34,173 bases of DNA from Zygnema cylindricum (lineage: Eukaryota; Streptophyta; Zygnematophyceae; Zygnematales; Zygnemataceae): positions 202,401-236,573 of the forward strand of contig JBBHKE010001496.1 in the NCBI GenBank assembly GCA_037447655.1, in the 5' to 3' direction. The notes below the pieces were generated by a model. The model had not been told where the DNA came from and searched no databases. It saw only the letters and a program-made list of their open reading frames with translations. Both the position numbers and the translations under genes were made by a program. This document shows positions 9,111 to 19,432 of the stretch, piece after piece. Position 1 is the stretch's first letter, and each line of letters begins with the position of its first letter.

Positions 9111-9918
9111 GGAATGGTAGATTTATCTCTCCGGCAGTATTTAACACGTGTCAAATCCTTGGGCAACCCCTGATAAATGATAATGCCGCGTATGTTACAC
9201 ATAAAAGAAAAACACATATGCTACATATTGAGTTAGGGTTAAGTTCAGGAATCAGACGGACGGCGGACGGCGGACGTCAGTTTTTTAAGGGGAGAAGGCG
9301 CGTATCGGAAAACGATATTTTGCCTTAACAGGATTATAGAGATATCGGTCTGTGTCGCATTTACCGATGCGGAAAAGTTTGCACACACGTGTACGCTTTT
9401 TCGTGCGCACTAATGGAATTACTTCAAAAAACATGCGAGCAGTGCGCTCGTCGTATTCAATACTTGACCGGTACTTGGTACACGTGGCATATCCACATCG
9501 CAAGTACTTTTTCCCCCGCACGAACTATGCTGGTTTGCCGAGTATTAATTCAGTACTACTGCCGTCATCAGTTGGCGCGTGGCCGAATAAGATTCCCTGC
9601 GCTGTTGTGGGAGATCTAATTCGTACATATTTTTACCGCTGCCATCAGCGGGACATGGCAGTTCTCTAACGGGTCCTGCGCACTCTGTACTGCCGGCGGG
9701 TGTGCCGGCCGCTAATTGATCTACACTCCCATTGGCCGATTGAGAACTGACAAGGTTTGGTGTGTCACGCTGTCATGCCGTAGATCCAGCTGGACATGGA
9801 CCACATATGAGAATCGGATTGGGCAAGTTGCGACCCGTCAACTTGCCAGATTCGGACAGAAGGACGCATGACGGCCCTCCACGTGCCGAGTACGCATCGA
9901 AGATTGGGGCTACGGCTT
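9111..9918. other. GC-richer unassigned sequence
   Basis: Open frames at 9352-9669 (+) and 9285-9521 (-) are not recognised and overlap each other. A short GGACGGCGGAC repeat lies near 9257. This may be a captured or decayed gene piece within the element block, but nothing decides it. Confidence 0.35.
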
Positions 9919-10150
9919 AGGGAGTGTGCCCATGTAACCGACACTCTTGAGATGTAGCTTTGTATTTTAGTGAAGATTCTCCGTGCTATGTTGCATAGTG
10001 TTCCACTGTGCGAAAACGAAATCGTTACTTTTAACTGTGACGTGTATTAAATATGTGACGGCCGTAGACGTTTGTGAAACTTGCAACGGTTGTAGACGTC
10101 AACAAAACGACACTGCTCGTCGTTATTAGCGTTAAGGAACGATTATTTAG
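9919..10150 (+). mobile_element. Fragment of long inverted-repeat element, left end
   Basis: TTAGGGAGTGTGCCCATGTA, then TTTGTATTTTAGTGAAGAT and GTGACGGCCGTAGACG, parallels the left arm of the element at 12741. No corresponding right end was found. Confidence 0.5.
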
Positions 10151-10329
10151 TGTTATTAACGCTATTTTGTGTAAATGAGTCGACTAAAAAAGAAAAAAAC
10201 CATTATAATTAATTTTGGCACTTAACGCCTTTTCGTGTGTCGACTTTGTGGCTTGTGCGCTGGTTGAAATACACACCATTTCAAGTGTACATCAGCATCT
10301 GCCGGGTGACGTAATTGTGGGGTTTGGAA

Positions 10330-11026
10330 ATAGTACAAAATGTACGAATTAGAGAAAACAAAATAAAATTAGTTTAGATTATTTTATGCTATGTTATGGT
10401 TTATAGTACGTACAGTAAGTGGTATCGGCTCATACGCATTTGACATGCAACTCAAAAGAAGTACCAACCCTTTATGAGGACTCGCAAAGATGATACTTAG
10501 CCAACCAAATATACATAGTAATACGTCATATAATTTTAACTCAATCAACCATAGTAAAAAGCTTAGTTTGACGTGCCATGACCAATATCGATCAAAATTT
10601 AAAAATTTAAAGATAAATTTCAAAGAAATTTATATGCTTCTAAGATGGCAATTTGTGCCACAAGTAACTACTTCTGGAATATTTTAAAATTCTTCAAAGG
10701 TTTAGTTCCTACATGATTTTCTTATATTTGGCCAGTTGAAAATTTACGAGGGAATACCAAAAACAACCAAACAGAAACTTATCCTGTTCATCTTTTATCC
10801 CCTTTCGTTGAAACCTAAATTGAGCCCACTAGATCTAGCCCTCTTGCCCTACATGATACTTTAGAGTCACGATTTTTTAATATAGCGTACTAATTGGGCG
10901 GAAGGCGTCTCATCCGCCTCTTGTCCAACTCCAATGGTTAATGAAAGGGAAAGGGCATGGCACCACTTAATTAAATAGTTTTATCAACATTTAGTTGAGA
11001 TTTTGTTTTTACACCAAGCTATATTA
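10330..11026. other. Unassigned AT-rich intergenic DNA
   Basis: Compositionally different from its neighbours: almost free of GTAC after about 10420. Open frames (10384-10623 -, 10490-10687 +) are not recognised. I looked for retroelement motifs and saw none I could defend. Confidence 0.35.
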
Positions 11027-11034
11027 ATAATTGC

Positions 11035-11502
11035 TAGTGTTGTGTATCGGGAGAGTTTTGCCGATAATCGATATGTACCTTTATTTGGCTTGTCGATAAT
11101 CAATATATTGGCACGATACATCGACATCGGTGTTATCGCCGATAAAGACCGATAATATTGGTTATTTTATCGCGATAACACTAAAACCGGTAACTGTACA
11201 GTTCTCACCGTACGAATGTAAAGAATATTCCGTCTTACTGAACCGTCGCTATTCCGTTACATAAAGTACGGAACCTATTGTTACACGTGGCATACCACGC
11301 TATATACGTGAAAAATATAAGACAGTATGCTATAAAGTAATGTTGTATAGCGTACTATATTTTTCTCACTTATCGCCGATAAGGAATTTGTTGGTATCGG
11401 AGCGATATATTCAGACCCGTGACCGTTTGATAACATGTAACTATCGCGATATAAACGGCATCGGTGTTATCGCAATAAATTTATTGCCGATACACAACAC
11501 TA
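11035..11502. mobile_element. hAT-like non-autonomous element, family 1, short copy
   Basis: TAGTGTTGTGTATCGG and CCGATACACAACACTA termini with an exact 8-base duplication, ATAATTGC (11027-11034 and 11503-11510). It lacks the GC-rich insert of the copy at 5101 but has the same ATCGCCGATAA-type subterminal words. The interior holds a GTGGCATACCACGCTATATA segment also found in the copies near 14809 and 19806. Confidence 0.93.
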
Positions 11503-11510
11503 ATAATTGC

Positions 11511-12087
11511 AATAGCGGCGGGGGTGTAATTCCAGAGTGTTCAAATTGTTTACCAATTAGGGTAGAATTCCATTAGACGAAAAGTGGGGTTCGTTACCGG
11601 ACGCCGTACGTTTTCTTATATCGTCGTACAGGTGCGTACCTTTTTTGTTTTTGTCAGACGAAACATCGTTACTAGAAAGTTGTCGGGAGGCTCTAATGAT
11701 GTAGGCGTAATTCCTGACCGTTGGATACTTCACTTTTTTAGATCCCCGAAGCAATAGCGCACATCATCCAGTGTGAATATACTCTCCTCGCGAGGAGAGT
11801 AGCACAAAACTGGTCGTGTACCATCGGTACAGGTGAAAAAGTAACAAAATATTAACTTTGAGAAAGCGATCACAAGCGTACACGTCCTAGAGGCCATGTG
11901 CCGCCTACCACGCTTAATGCAGGTGAGCCGAAAATATCCTCGCACGCTCCGTCTGACATCGACCGACTTTAAAAGTTTGCCGCCACCTTCAAAGTTTGCG
12001 GCGTCATTTTGCCATTCCGTTTCGAAATTTTGATTTACATTTTCAAAATCAAAATCTGGCGGCAAACTTTACGTACGTATCATTAAC
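11511..12087. other. Unassigned sequence with a 111-codon minus open frame
   Basis: The frame at 12065-11730 on the minus strand begins MPPDFDFENVNQNFETEWQN, an acidic, Asn-rich start unlike low-complexity noise. I do not recognise it and see no start context or neighbour that supports it. A captured gene fragment is possible. Confidence 0.3.
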
Positions 12088-12089
12088 TA

Positions 12090-12306
12090 CACCGCGAATC
12101 GTTATTAGAGTCAAGGTTTTTTTCGCCACTTAAAACATCCTTTCTCAATACACACTTGTCGAATTGTGGATCTGATGGTTGCGATTGAAAGGTAACATTA
12201 TCAGCTTTCGATTGGCGGTCTTAAATTGAAAATCCTACAAGTGTGTACGGATAAGATATGTTTTAAGTAGCGACAAATACATTGACGCTAATAACGATTC
12301 AAGGTG
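12090..12306. mobile_element. TA-flanked MITE, family 3, second short copy
   Basis: CACCGCGAATCGTTATTAG and CTAATAACGATTCAAGGTG termini with TA on both sides (12088-12089, 12307-12308). It is 217 bases against 219 for the copy at 8730, with the same interior words. Confidence 0.9.
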
Positions 12307-12308
12307 TA

Positions 12309-12740
12309 CCTCCGGTCGTACACATATTTCCTTGTGACTTTCCGTTTTTATATTTTTTAAAGATTTTATGAATCTGAAACATAGCCTGTGTGGCGCCAAT
12401 CATAATTGAAGAAGGTTTGTTACTGGCCCGACAAAACGGAGCGGACCTCCAGTAAACGCTATCAGTAGACTTGTCCGTACATTTACTGGGACCGCCTAAT
12501 GGAATTCTACCATTAGTAGTATTGAAACTCGAACCGTCGTCTAATTGGACAAAGGGATACATGTACGGCATTCACAAACCGCGCGTAAATTCGTACTTAA
12601 AAGTCAATCATATATTTAAGTCAAATATATATTTAAATTTAATTTTCGTTTGGTTTGTTGTGTTATGAATTATAATTCGAAATTAAAACCGGAATCGACC
12701 GACTGACCTCCAAACTTCAAATTTCCACATCAGATACGAT
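12309..12740. other. Unassigned sequence, open frame on minus strand
   Basis: A 90-codon minus frame (12571-12299) overlaps the MITE end and is not recognised. The rest is AT-rich, with TATATTTAAGTCAAATATAT near 12610. Confidence 0.3.
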
Positions 12741-14302
12741 TTAGGGTGTGTCCCCATGTACTTGTAACTTAGCCAAATTACTTTGTATTTTAGCGCGGAT
12801 CCGCCGGACCCGGTGTTCAAGTGTCCCTATGTTTGTAAGGACGAAATCGTAACTTACGCTTGTGACGATTGTATACGTCGACAGTACCTGTGACGGTTGT
12901 CAACGTCTACAATCTGTGGTCGCACGTTGTTTTTTGTACCTGCGTGTGACGTCGCATGTCTTACCGTGACATTGTAGACGTAGCCTGTGCAATTTCACGG
13001 TCGAAGAAGATGCGCTTTGTCTTCGCGTCGCCTGTCCGGTCGACGTGAAATGGCATCGGAATTTGAAGACCCCTGCAAAAAAAGAAATTCGTACTAGACG
13101 AAAACTGACAAACCCAAACAAATTGTGTACTTATCTTTGTCGTATTAGAGCACAAACGGACAAAACATAGCGAACTATGTACTTTTCTTTGTCCTGAAAA
13201 TCGTATGAAAGTTTTCAAAAATTGCGACGCGTGCGACAGTATGTTCCTATTTGTTTATCGAAAAAACCTAATTTTAAAACACATCGCGCGTTGTTTTAAA
13301 GATAAGGTTGAAGATGATGTTTTTTGTCGTCGAAGTGGGTCGAAAAACACAAGACGACAAATTTTCGTACACCCTAAGTTCGAGGATGACGCAAATTGTA
13401 CTCCACAAATTTGCGATTCCTTCGTACGGTTGGAACTTAGGCTGCGACCCCATGTGGCTAAGTTCGGGTTTTTTTCTGTCGTTTTCCTTTATAACTTAGC
13501 GCCGTACTGCCTAAGTTGCGACCGTACGAAGAAATCGCAAATTTGTAAAGTACAATTTGCGTCATTCTTGAACTTAGGATGTACGAAATTTTGTCGTCTT
13601 GCGGTTTTTCGACCCACTGTCACGTCATTTTCAAGCTTATCATAAAACACATCGGCACTGTGTTTTAAGCTAAGCAAATCCGTCTACACCAATCTGAAAA
13701 TATATTCCCACGTGTGAAAATATTTTAGAAGTTTTGACGACGAAAAAAAGTACAGGGTTTGTTTGTTTTTGTCGGCTTGCATGTTGTACGGTTTTTTTTT
13801 TGCAGGGGTCTCGACGCTGCAGTGTCATTTCACGCAAAGTTGAAAAGTCTGCGAACGTGAAAAATCTGCGAAGTAATGGCGGGCGGACGGGAGAGGTTTG
13901 CGTCAAGGCATTTTGCACAGCCACGGGTGCAAGGCTGTACGTCAACGATGTCTCGCAAAGACATGCGACATACCAAATCCGCAAATCGTTTCAAAAATTA
14001 CGATGTGTCTTGCGACGCTTCAAAAAGTTTCAAGAAAATATGGTTTGTCATCACAAATTGTACACGGTGACAACCGTCACGGGCGTTGTCGACGTATACA
14101 ATTGTCACAAACTTAAGTAATAATTTCGAATGAACACATAGAGACACTTGAAATCCGGGTCCGCCGGATCCGCGCTAAAATACAAAGTAAGTACGCTAAG
14201 TTACAACTACATGGGGCCGCAGCCTTAGGCAGTACGGCGCTAAGTTTTACAGGAAAACGACGGAAAAAAATCCTTAATTATGCACATGGGGACACACCCT
14301 TA
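12741..14302. mobile_element. Foldback (long inverted-repeat) element, about 1.56 kb
   Basis: The left end TTAGGGTGTGTCCCCATGTA is mirrored by TGCACATGGGGACACACCCT at the right. The two halves are diverged inverted copies over most of their length, meeting near 13460-13480. Matching pairs include TTTTAGCGCGGATCCGCCGG at 12790 with its reverse at 14161; GACCCCTGCAAAAAAA at 13069 with its reverse near 13795; and AAACACATCG..TGTTTTAA at 13279 with its reverse near 13645. A partial terminal repeat is repeated internally (near 13445 and 14212). No transposase and no convincing target duplication were seen. Confidence 0.8.
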
Positions 14303-14435
14303 GTGGAATCAGACGCAATCATAGGTCACCTTTTGTGGCCAAAATCCTCCTTGAATTATTTGATACGGTCAAAAGATATCTGAATCTTTACAGTTGTAGA
14401 AACAGTTATCAGCGATCATATATTTCTGCTCTTAG

Positions 14436-15551
14436 AAAAAACAAAATTATTTTGTGGCGCTTCGATAAAAATACCTGGATGGTGCTAGGAATGGGGAATG
14501 ACTGCGGACGCGAACAGATTATATATGGACTCAAATCCAGCTAAGACATGTCGTTTTTGATACGCCAAAAGTAAATACACAAGCCCACAGACGGCCAAAA
14601 ACTGACCGCTAACATTTTTGAGCCTTTCCGTCTTGCTTCAGTAGACGTCACCTTTTCCGAGTCAGCACTTAAAAGAGTTTAGTCGGCCGCGACGTACGTC
14701 GCTTTGCGACATTGAAACGATCCGAAATTGCGACGAATCTAAATGGCCGATATCCTTGCGACATCTCTAATTGGACGATATCATCATAGAATCGGCATAC
14801 TATAATTCTGGTGTTGTGTATCGGAAATAAATTCATCGCGATGAAACCGATATTTAAAGTTATCGGTTATCAAACGGTGAGGGATCCCGATATATCGCTC
14901 AGAGACCAACAAATTCCTTATCGGCGAATTACTACGCGATGTAAAAGTACTTTATAAAATATTGTATTATATTTATGAATGTATATAGTGTGGTATGCCA
15001 CGTATGACAATCTGTACCATACTCTCTATAACGGAGTTTAGTACAGACAACTATCCGTATAGGTGTGTGAAAACCATACATTTATCGCCAATAGTTATCA
15101 GGACCATTGTTATCGCGAAGAAAAACCATAACAACATATTGTGCCGATATATAGAGTATCGGTATTTATAAATGTATATAGCATGGTATGCCACGTATGA
15201 CAATCTGTTCCATACTCTCTATAACTGAGTTTAATACAGACAACTATCCGTATAGGTGTGTGAAAACCATACATTTATCGCCAATAGTTATCGGTACCAT
15301 TGTTATCGCGAAGAAAAACCGTAACAACATATTGTGCCGATATATAGAGTATCGGTAAAGCAAAAAAGGAATTACTAGTAGTGTTGTGTATCGGTAAGGA
15401 TTTGTCGATAACCGACTTGGGCCTTTTTTTGGGTTTCCTATAATCGATGTATTGGTACGATATATCGTTATCGGTGTTATCGCCGATAATTAACCGATAA
15501 TATCGGTTTTTTATCGGCGATAACAACGATATCGATAACTATCGACGATAA
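14436..15551 (+). repeat. 1116-base direct repeat, copy A
   Basis: Matches 19433-20548 with a constant offset of 4997 and no difference that I could see by eye. It includes unique DNA (14436-14808), most of an outer hAT-like element beginning at 14809, and the first 173 bases of an inner hAT-like element beginning at 15379. It stops abruptly inside that inner element and joins intron-like sequence at 15552. The ~22 bases just left of it (from 14414) resemble those left of copy A' but are diverged. Confidence 0.95.
14809..15551. mobile_element. Truncated nested hAT-like elements (left parts only)
   Basis: The outer element begins TGGTGTTGTGTATCGG at 14809. It contains a ~193-base internal tandem duplication (units starting about 14981 and 15174, sharing GGTATGCCACGTATGACAAT). 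The inner element begins TAGTGTTGTGTATCGG at 15379. Neither right end is present here; both are present in the second copy. Confidence 0.85.
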
Positions 15552-15786
15552 TTTTTCATCACCTTCTAATCACTTTTCTTTCACCTTTTGGTCACTTCTT
15601 TGTCGTTTTTTTGTCATTATTTGGGCATTTTTTGAGTCCCTTTTCTTTCATTTTCCGGTCACTTTTTGGTCATATTTTGGGCAATTTTTAAACACCTTTT
15701 TATCAGTTTTAAGTTACTTTTTGGTTGCTTTGTTATCACTTTCTGGTCACTTTTTCATATCTCTTTTCTCTCGGTTTCTGTTCCAG
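15552..15786 (+). other. T-rich intron-like sequence with TTTTGGTCACTTTT repeats
   Basis: Diverged short units such as TTTTGGTCACTTCTTT, TTTTCCGGTCACTTTTTGGT and TTTCTGGTCACTTTTTC, ending in TTCTGTTCCAG. It looks like the 3' part of an intron leading into the exon at 15787, whose upstream part is missing. Confidence 0.6.
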
Positions 15787-15912
15787 CTTGGCGGTCTACT
15801 TGGAGGCATTGCGATTGCGTCCATTCTCCTCCCCGTTTTCAGACTCGCAAGGAGCTCTGGACAATCGGAGGACCTCTCCCTCTTTCAACGCCTCACCTTC
15901 CTTGGATTATAG
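15787..15912 (+). CDS. Orphan terminal exon of an unrecognised membrane protein
   Basis: After a good acceptor (TTCTGTTCCAG) an open frame runs 41 codons to TAG. It starts with the hydrophobic, Gly-rich segment LGGLLGGIAIASILLPVF, which looks like one membrane helix, then a basic and polar tail RLARSSGQSEDLSLFQRLTF. Base composition is clearly coding-like compared with its surroundings. No upstream exon is visible: the sequence 235 bases upstream switches to the duplicated hAT-bearing repeat. I do not recognise the family. It is likely the 3' end of a gene separated from its body by the rearrangement at 15551/15552. Confidence 0.5.
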   Translation, partial: LGGLLGGIAIASILLPVFRLARSSGQSEDLSLFQRLTFLGL

Positions 15913-16930
15913 TAATTGGTGCGACAAAAAAACAATAATATTTAACTTTTTTGTTTGTCTTGTTTCATTTTTGATTTCTTTTTGACAGAAGTTGAAGGTA
16001 TAACAATAGATTATATTTAGAGTTTTGACACTTAATAAACATGTGGTGTAGTTTTAAAATAGGTGAAAAGATTTGTATCTCTATCTTGGTCAGTATCCCA
16101 ATGTTTTAAGCTAAAGCAAATAATGCTAAAAAATATCCATCTATTGTGAAAATGATATCTAAGGTCGTTTTTTGCTTTTTCGGTTTATGGACGGCGGAAT
16201 CATAGGTTTGTCCTTGAATGTTTTCATGACTAATGTATGTTCAGATCTCGTAGTACTACAAGGATCCTTTTAGTTTCATGGGTTAAAGTCTTCACTCTCA
16301 AGTATTGCTATTACTTTTTGTCTCTTCCTTTGAGTTTCTTTATATGTTTATTGCAAATAATTGATTGGTTGCAAATAAGCGCATCACGTAATGTGATTAT
16401 TATTGATGATAATATTTTGTTGTGATTTTGACCTTTCGGATCAATTATGGTGATGTGAATGTTAATGAGACATTGTTTCTCTCGATATATATATGGGTTA
16501 CATATCTATGGTTTTGTCAATTAATTAGTTAATTTAATCAAACTACCAAAATCACACATGATACGCCGCTACTACAAGAATCACCCGACAAATTTACAAA
16601 CAATTTAAAAAACAATAAACGATTGCTTTCGCAACATTGTGTTTGATATTTCGGTCTATTCCCGCATAATATTGTTACGGCAATTTTGGATTGTACAAAG
16701 TTACAATTTCACAATTCGTGTCTTTTGATGAAAATGACAAAACTTACGGACTCGAATTATTGAAAGATGTCTATTGTAGATAACAAGATGTAAACCATAG
16801 CAAGTTAGAAGTTAAACGAATTACATTGCAATGTCATACAAAGTCATATAACAACAAACTCATCTCCAAAGAAACAAACAAATTGGGACACTATTGCTAA
16901 AAGCGTCAAAAGTGCGACATAAGTTTTCTC
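15913..16930. other. AT-rich sequence, no gene recognised
   Basis: Could include the 3' UTR of the orphan exon. A CTACTACAAGAATCACCC word at 16568 recalls CACTA transposon ends, but no partner end was found. Open frames here are short and unsupported. Confidence 0.45.
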
Positions 16931-16932
16931 GC

Positions 16933-17052
16933 CCTCTTTATCTCTTTCCCTCTCGACCTCCCTCTCTCCCTCCCTCCCACCCTCCCTCTTTCCCAATCTA
17001 CCCTCTCTCCCTCCCTCTATCCCTCTCTCTCTATCTCCCTCCCTTTTCCTCA
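16933..17052 (+). repeat. CCCTCTCTC low-complexity tract
   Basis: About 120 bases of C and T with CCCTCCCTCTC units. A second, shorter tract lies at 17219-17285, separated by an A-rich stretch. Confidence 0.8.
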
Positions 17053-17218
17053 CTCCACGACAAAAAAAGGTTTAAAAAACCTATTAAAAATCCCTTAAAA
17101 AAAATTAAAAAAACCTTTGAAAAAACCCCAGAAAAAACCCTCAAACACAACTTTCTAAAACTAAAAAGAAACTTGGAAAAAAATAGGATAAATAATTGAG
17201 AAAATATTGAAAGAACTT

Positions 17219-17285
17219 CCTCCCACCCTCACTCTCTCCCTCACCCCCTCCCTCCCGTCGTCTCTCCCTCACTCCCTCATTTCCT
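17219..17285 (+). repeat. Second CCCTC low-complexity tract
   Basis: Units such as CTCCCTCACCCCCTCCCTCC, similar to the tract at 16933. Confidence 0.7.
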
Positions 17286-17428
17286 CGCCGTTTTTCAAGG
17301 TTATTTGCACTAGCCATTTTAAAAATGAACCCCATTTTCTCCCGAGAACACCATCGTTCTTCTGCGAAGAGGAAAATTCTTACTTACCTTGCGAAAACGG
17401 TGGAGAAAGTACATTAACAACTGAATAG

Positions 17429-17536
17429 AATCACGCTCAAGGGGAAGAAGATGGTGGATTTTTCCAAGATCTACTAACTTACAATCACTCTCAAGGGGAA
17501 GAAGATGGTGGATTTTTCCAAGATCTACTAGCTTTT
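17429..17536 (+). repeat. 54-base in-frame tandem duplication
   Basis: Two units differing at only a few positions. In one + frame each encodes NHxQGEEDGGFFQDLL, an acidic 18-residue repeat. It directly precedes the transposase remnant and may be its acidic N-terminal part. A TAG lies immediately upstream and there is no ATG. Confidence 0.75.
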
Positions 17537-17572
17537 GGGACGACATTTATAACACTATATGATTAAATGTCG

Positions 17573-18622
17573 GCAATGAAGATGTCGGCAATGAAGATTG
17601 TAACAGACAATGGAGAAGGCATTTTCGTATGGGGCTACGCACTTTTGAAAAGTTTGTGTCGATGTTAACACTTTCATTCAAAAACGGCATACCACTTACC
17701 GAGATGCCATACATATCAACAAAGCATGTGCAGTGATGCTTCACCGTTTGGCTCACAACACGCCTTTAATGGCGTTATCGAAAATGTTTTGCATAGGGAT
17801 TTCGACTATTACTAATTACACTGAAGATATTTGTTCGGTAATGGGAAGCCCCCTTCATACCACTTTTATTCAACGACCGCATAGATGGGAGTTACAAAAT
17901 ATCATCGATGGTTTCGAGGAGTTAACCGGAATATCACAAATTGGAGGGGTAATTCATGGGACGCACATATATTTTTTGAGGCGACCTGTAGAAAATAAAT
18001 TTGAGTATTTTGATTGTTTTAGAAGACACAGTGTAACCCTTCAAGCAATTTGCGATCACCGTCTTCTATTCTGGGATGTTTTTTGTGACCGACCGGGCTC
18101 GACCCACGACGCCACGATTTACCAAGCCTCTCCAATCTACACTCGTCTATGAAACCGTCAAATTCTAAGGGAGCCGGTTGACGATATTTGTGGCACTCCA
18201 GTTCGACCCGTGATCGTTGGGGATGCCGCGTATCCACTATTCAATTATTTGATCAAAGGGTATAGAGCAAGAAATAGTGGAGATGCACCGAAAAATGCTT
18301 TCGATAAAGCATTATCAACTGGGCGGGTTCGTATAGAAATGGCGTTCGGTGTTTTGAAGGGGCGGTTGAAATACTGAGGGGCATACCGGTTAAGGAGGAA
18401 ATGGTTCCAACCGTTGCCGTGGCATGTTGTGTTTTACACAACTTCATCATTCTCAATGGAGAGCCACTACCTATTTGGTGGAGGCAATTTCGGATGCCGG
18501 ATGCGGAAAACGATTTAACATCATCTTCTCGAGGTGGGAGGAGCATGGCGAGAGACGAGTTATTTCGTCAATTTTGTTATGACGATGATGCTTTGACCAA
18601 ATATGACGAAGAGGAAGAATGA
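17573..18622 (+). pseudogene. PIF/Harbinger transposase remnant (DDE_Tnp_4 type)
   Basis: Successive frames match plant PIF/Harbinger transposases. 17600-17720 gives RQWRRHFRMGLRTFEKFVSM. 17733-18152 gives ALSKMFCIGISTITNY, then IGGVIHGTHI and DRPGSTHDATIY. 18153-18376 gives VIVGDAAYPLFNYLIKGY and RIEMAFGVLKGRLKY. 18390-18622 gives VAVACCVLHNFIILNGEPLP and an acidic C-terminus. It is broken by a frameshift near 17725, an in-frame TGA at 18150 and a TGA plus frameshift near 18376. The first catalytic Asp of the usual GVIDGTHI motif is His, so this copy would be inactive even if read through. I could not define the element ends. Confidence 0.9.
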
Positions 18623-19432
18623 TCTGTCTCCAACCGCTAAGATTATGAGGGTTTGATTCTTTATCGTCACATTAGGAAACATTTGAAATTTACCAAACAC
18701 ACAAAAATGCAACAACTATTTTGAGGTTTACGTTGCTTGATTGATATATTCAACGACACTTAATTCTATTTGGAATGGAATTTATATTGTCGCATTATTT
18801 ATTTGTTATGCATTGTTTCTATGCTATGGATTGTTTGTTAATTTGTTGTTTTGCATTGTTATAATTCAACGGCCTCTTGAAAGAGTCATTAACTTAAAAA
18901 AACAAATTCATACGGATTAAGTTATTTAAAAAAAAAGTATTTTGTACCTCCCTTTCATTGTTCGGAAGTTGGGATACAATTACTAAACCATCGGAAACTC
19001 TAAACAATATGATGATTGCCATAAAACATTGAAATACTAATAAAATAGGGTGATTACATAAACATGATTATATAAACACACTAATGGAGTCTCAATTATG
19101 CCTTAGAAAAATAGCATCTTAGAACTAACCTTAGATAAATTTTGTTTAAATATCTACATTAGATTACAACACAAAAAATATCTATAATAATTGGTATGTT
19201 TTGCTGGTTTTAAATATCCTATATGGCGGAGCGTTCCTACGTTGTTCTTATATTTGTTTGTTAATAAACACATATTGTAACTGTTTTACAATAAATTACA
19301 AATGTAACTCGTTTAATATTCGACCATGATTGGTCCGCCTTCACCTTTTTGTTGCCTGCATTTCAACAACAACACGAATTTGTTAGAAAACACATATTTT
19401 ATAAGCTCTGATCATATATTTTTTTTCTTATA
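18623..19432. other. AT-rich sequence downstream of the transposase remnant
   Basis: Probably contains the 3' part of the Harbinger element, but no terminal repeat could be paired. No gene recognised. Confidence 0.4.

Noticed and set aside
14335-14544. 69-codon open frame spanning the edge of repeat copy A
   Set aside because: It crosses the repeat boundary, is not conserved as a frame at copy A', and has no recognisable homology.
16568-16590. CTACTACAAGAATCACCC, similar to CACTA-type transposon ends
   Set aside because: No matching inverted end or 3-base target duplication was found within the window.
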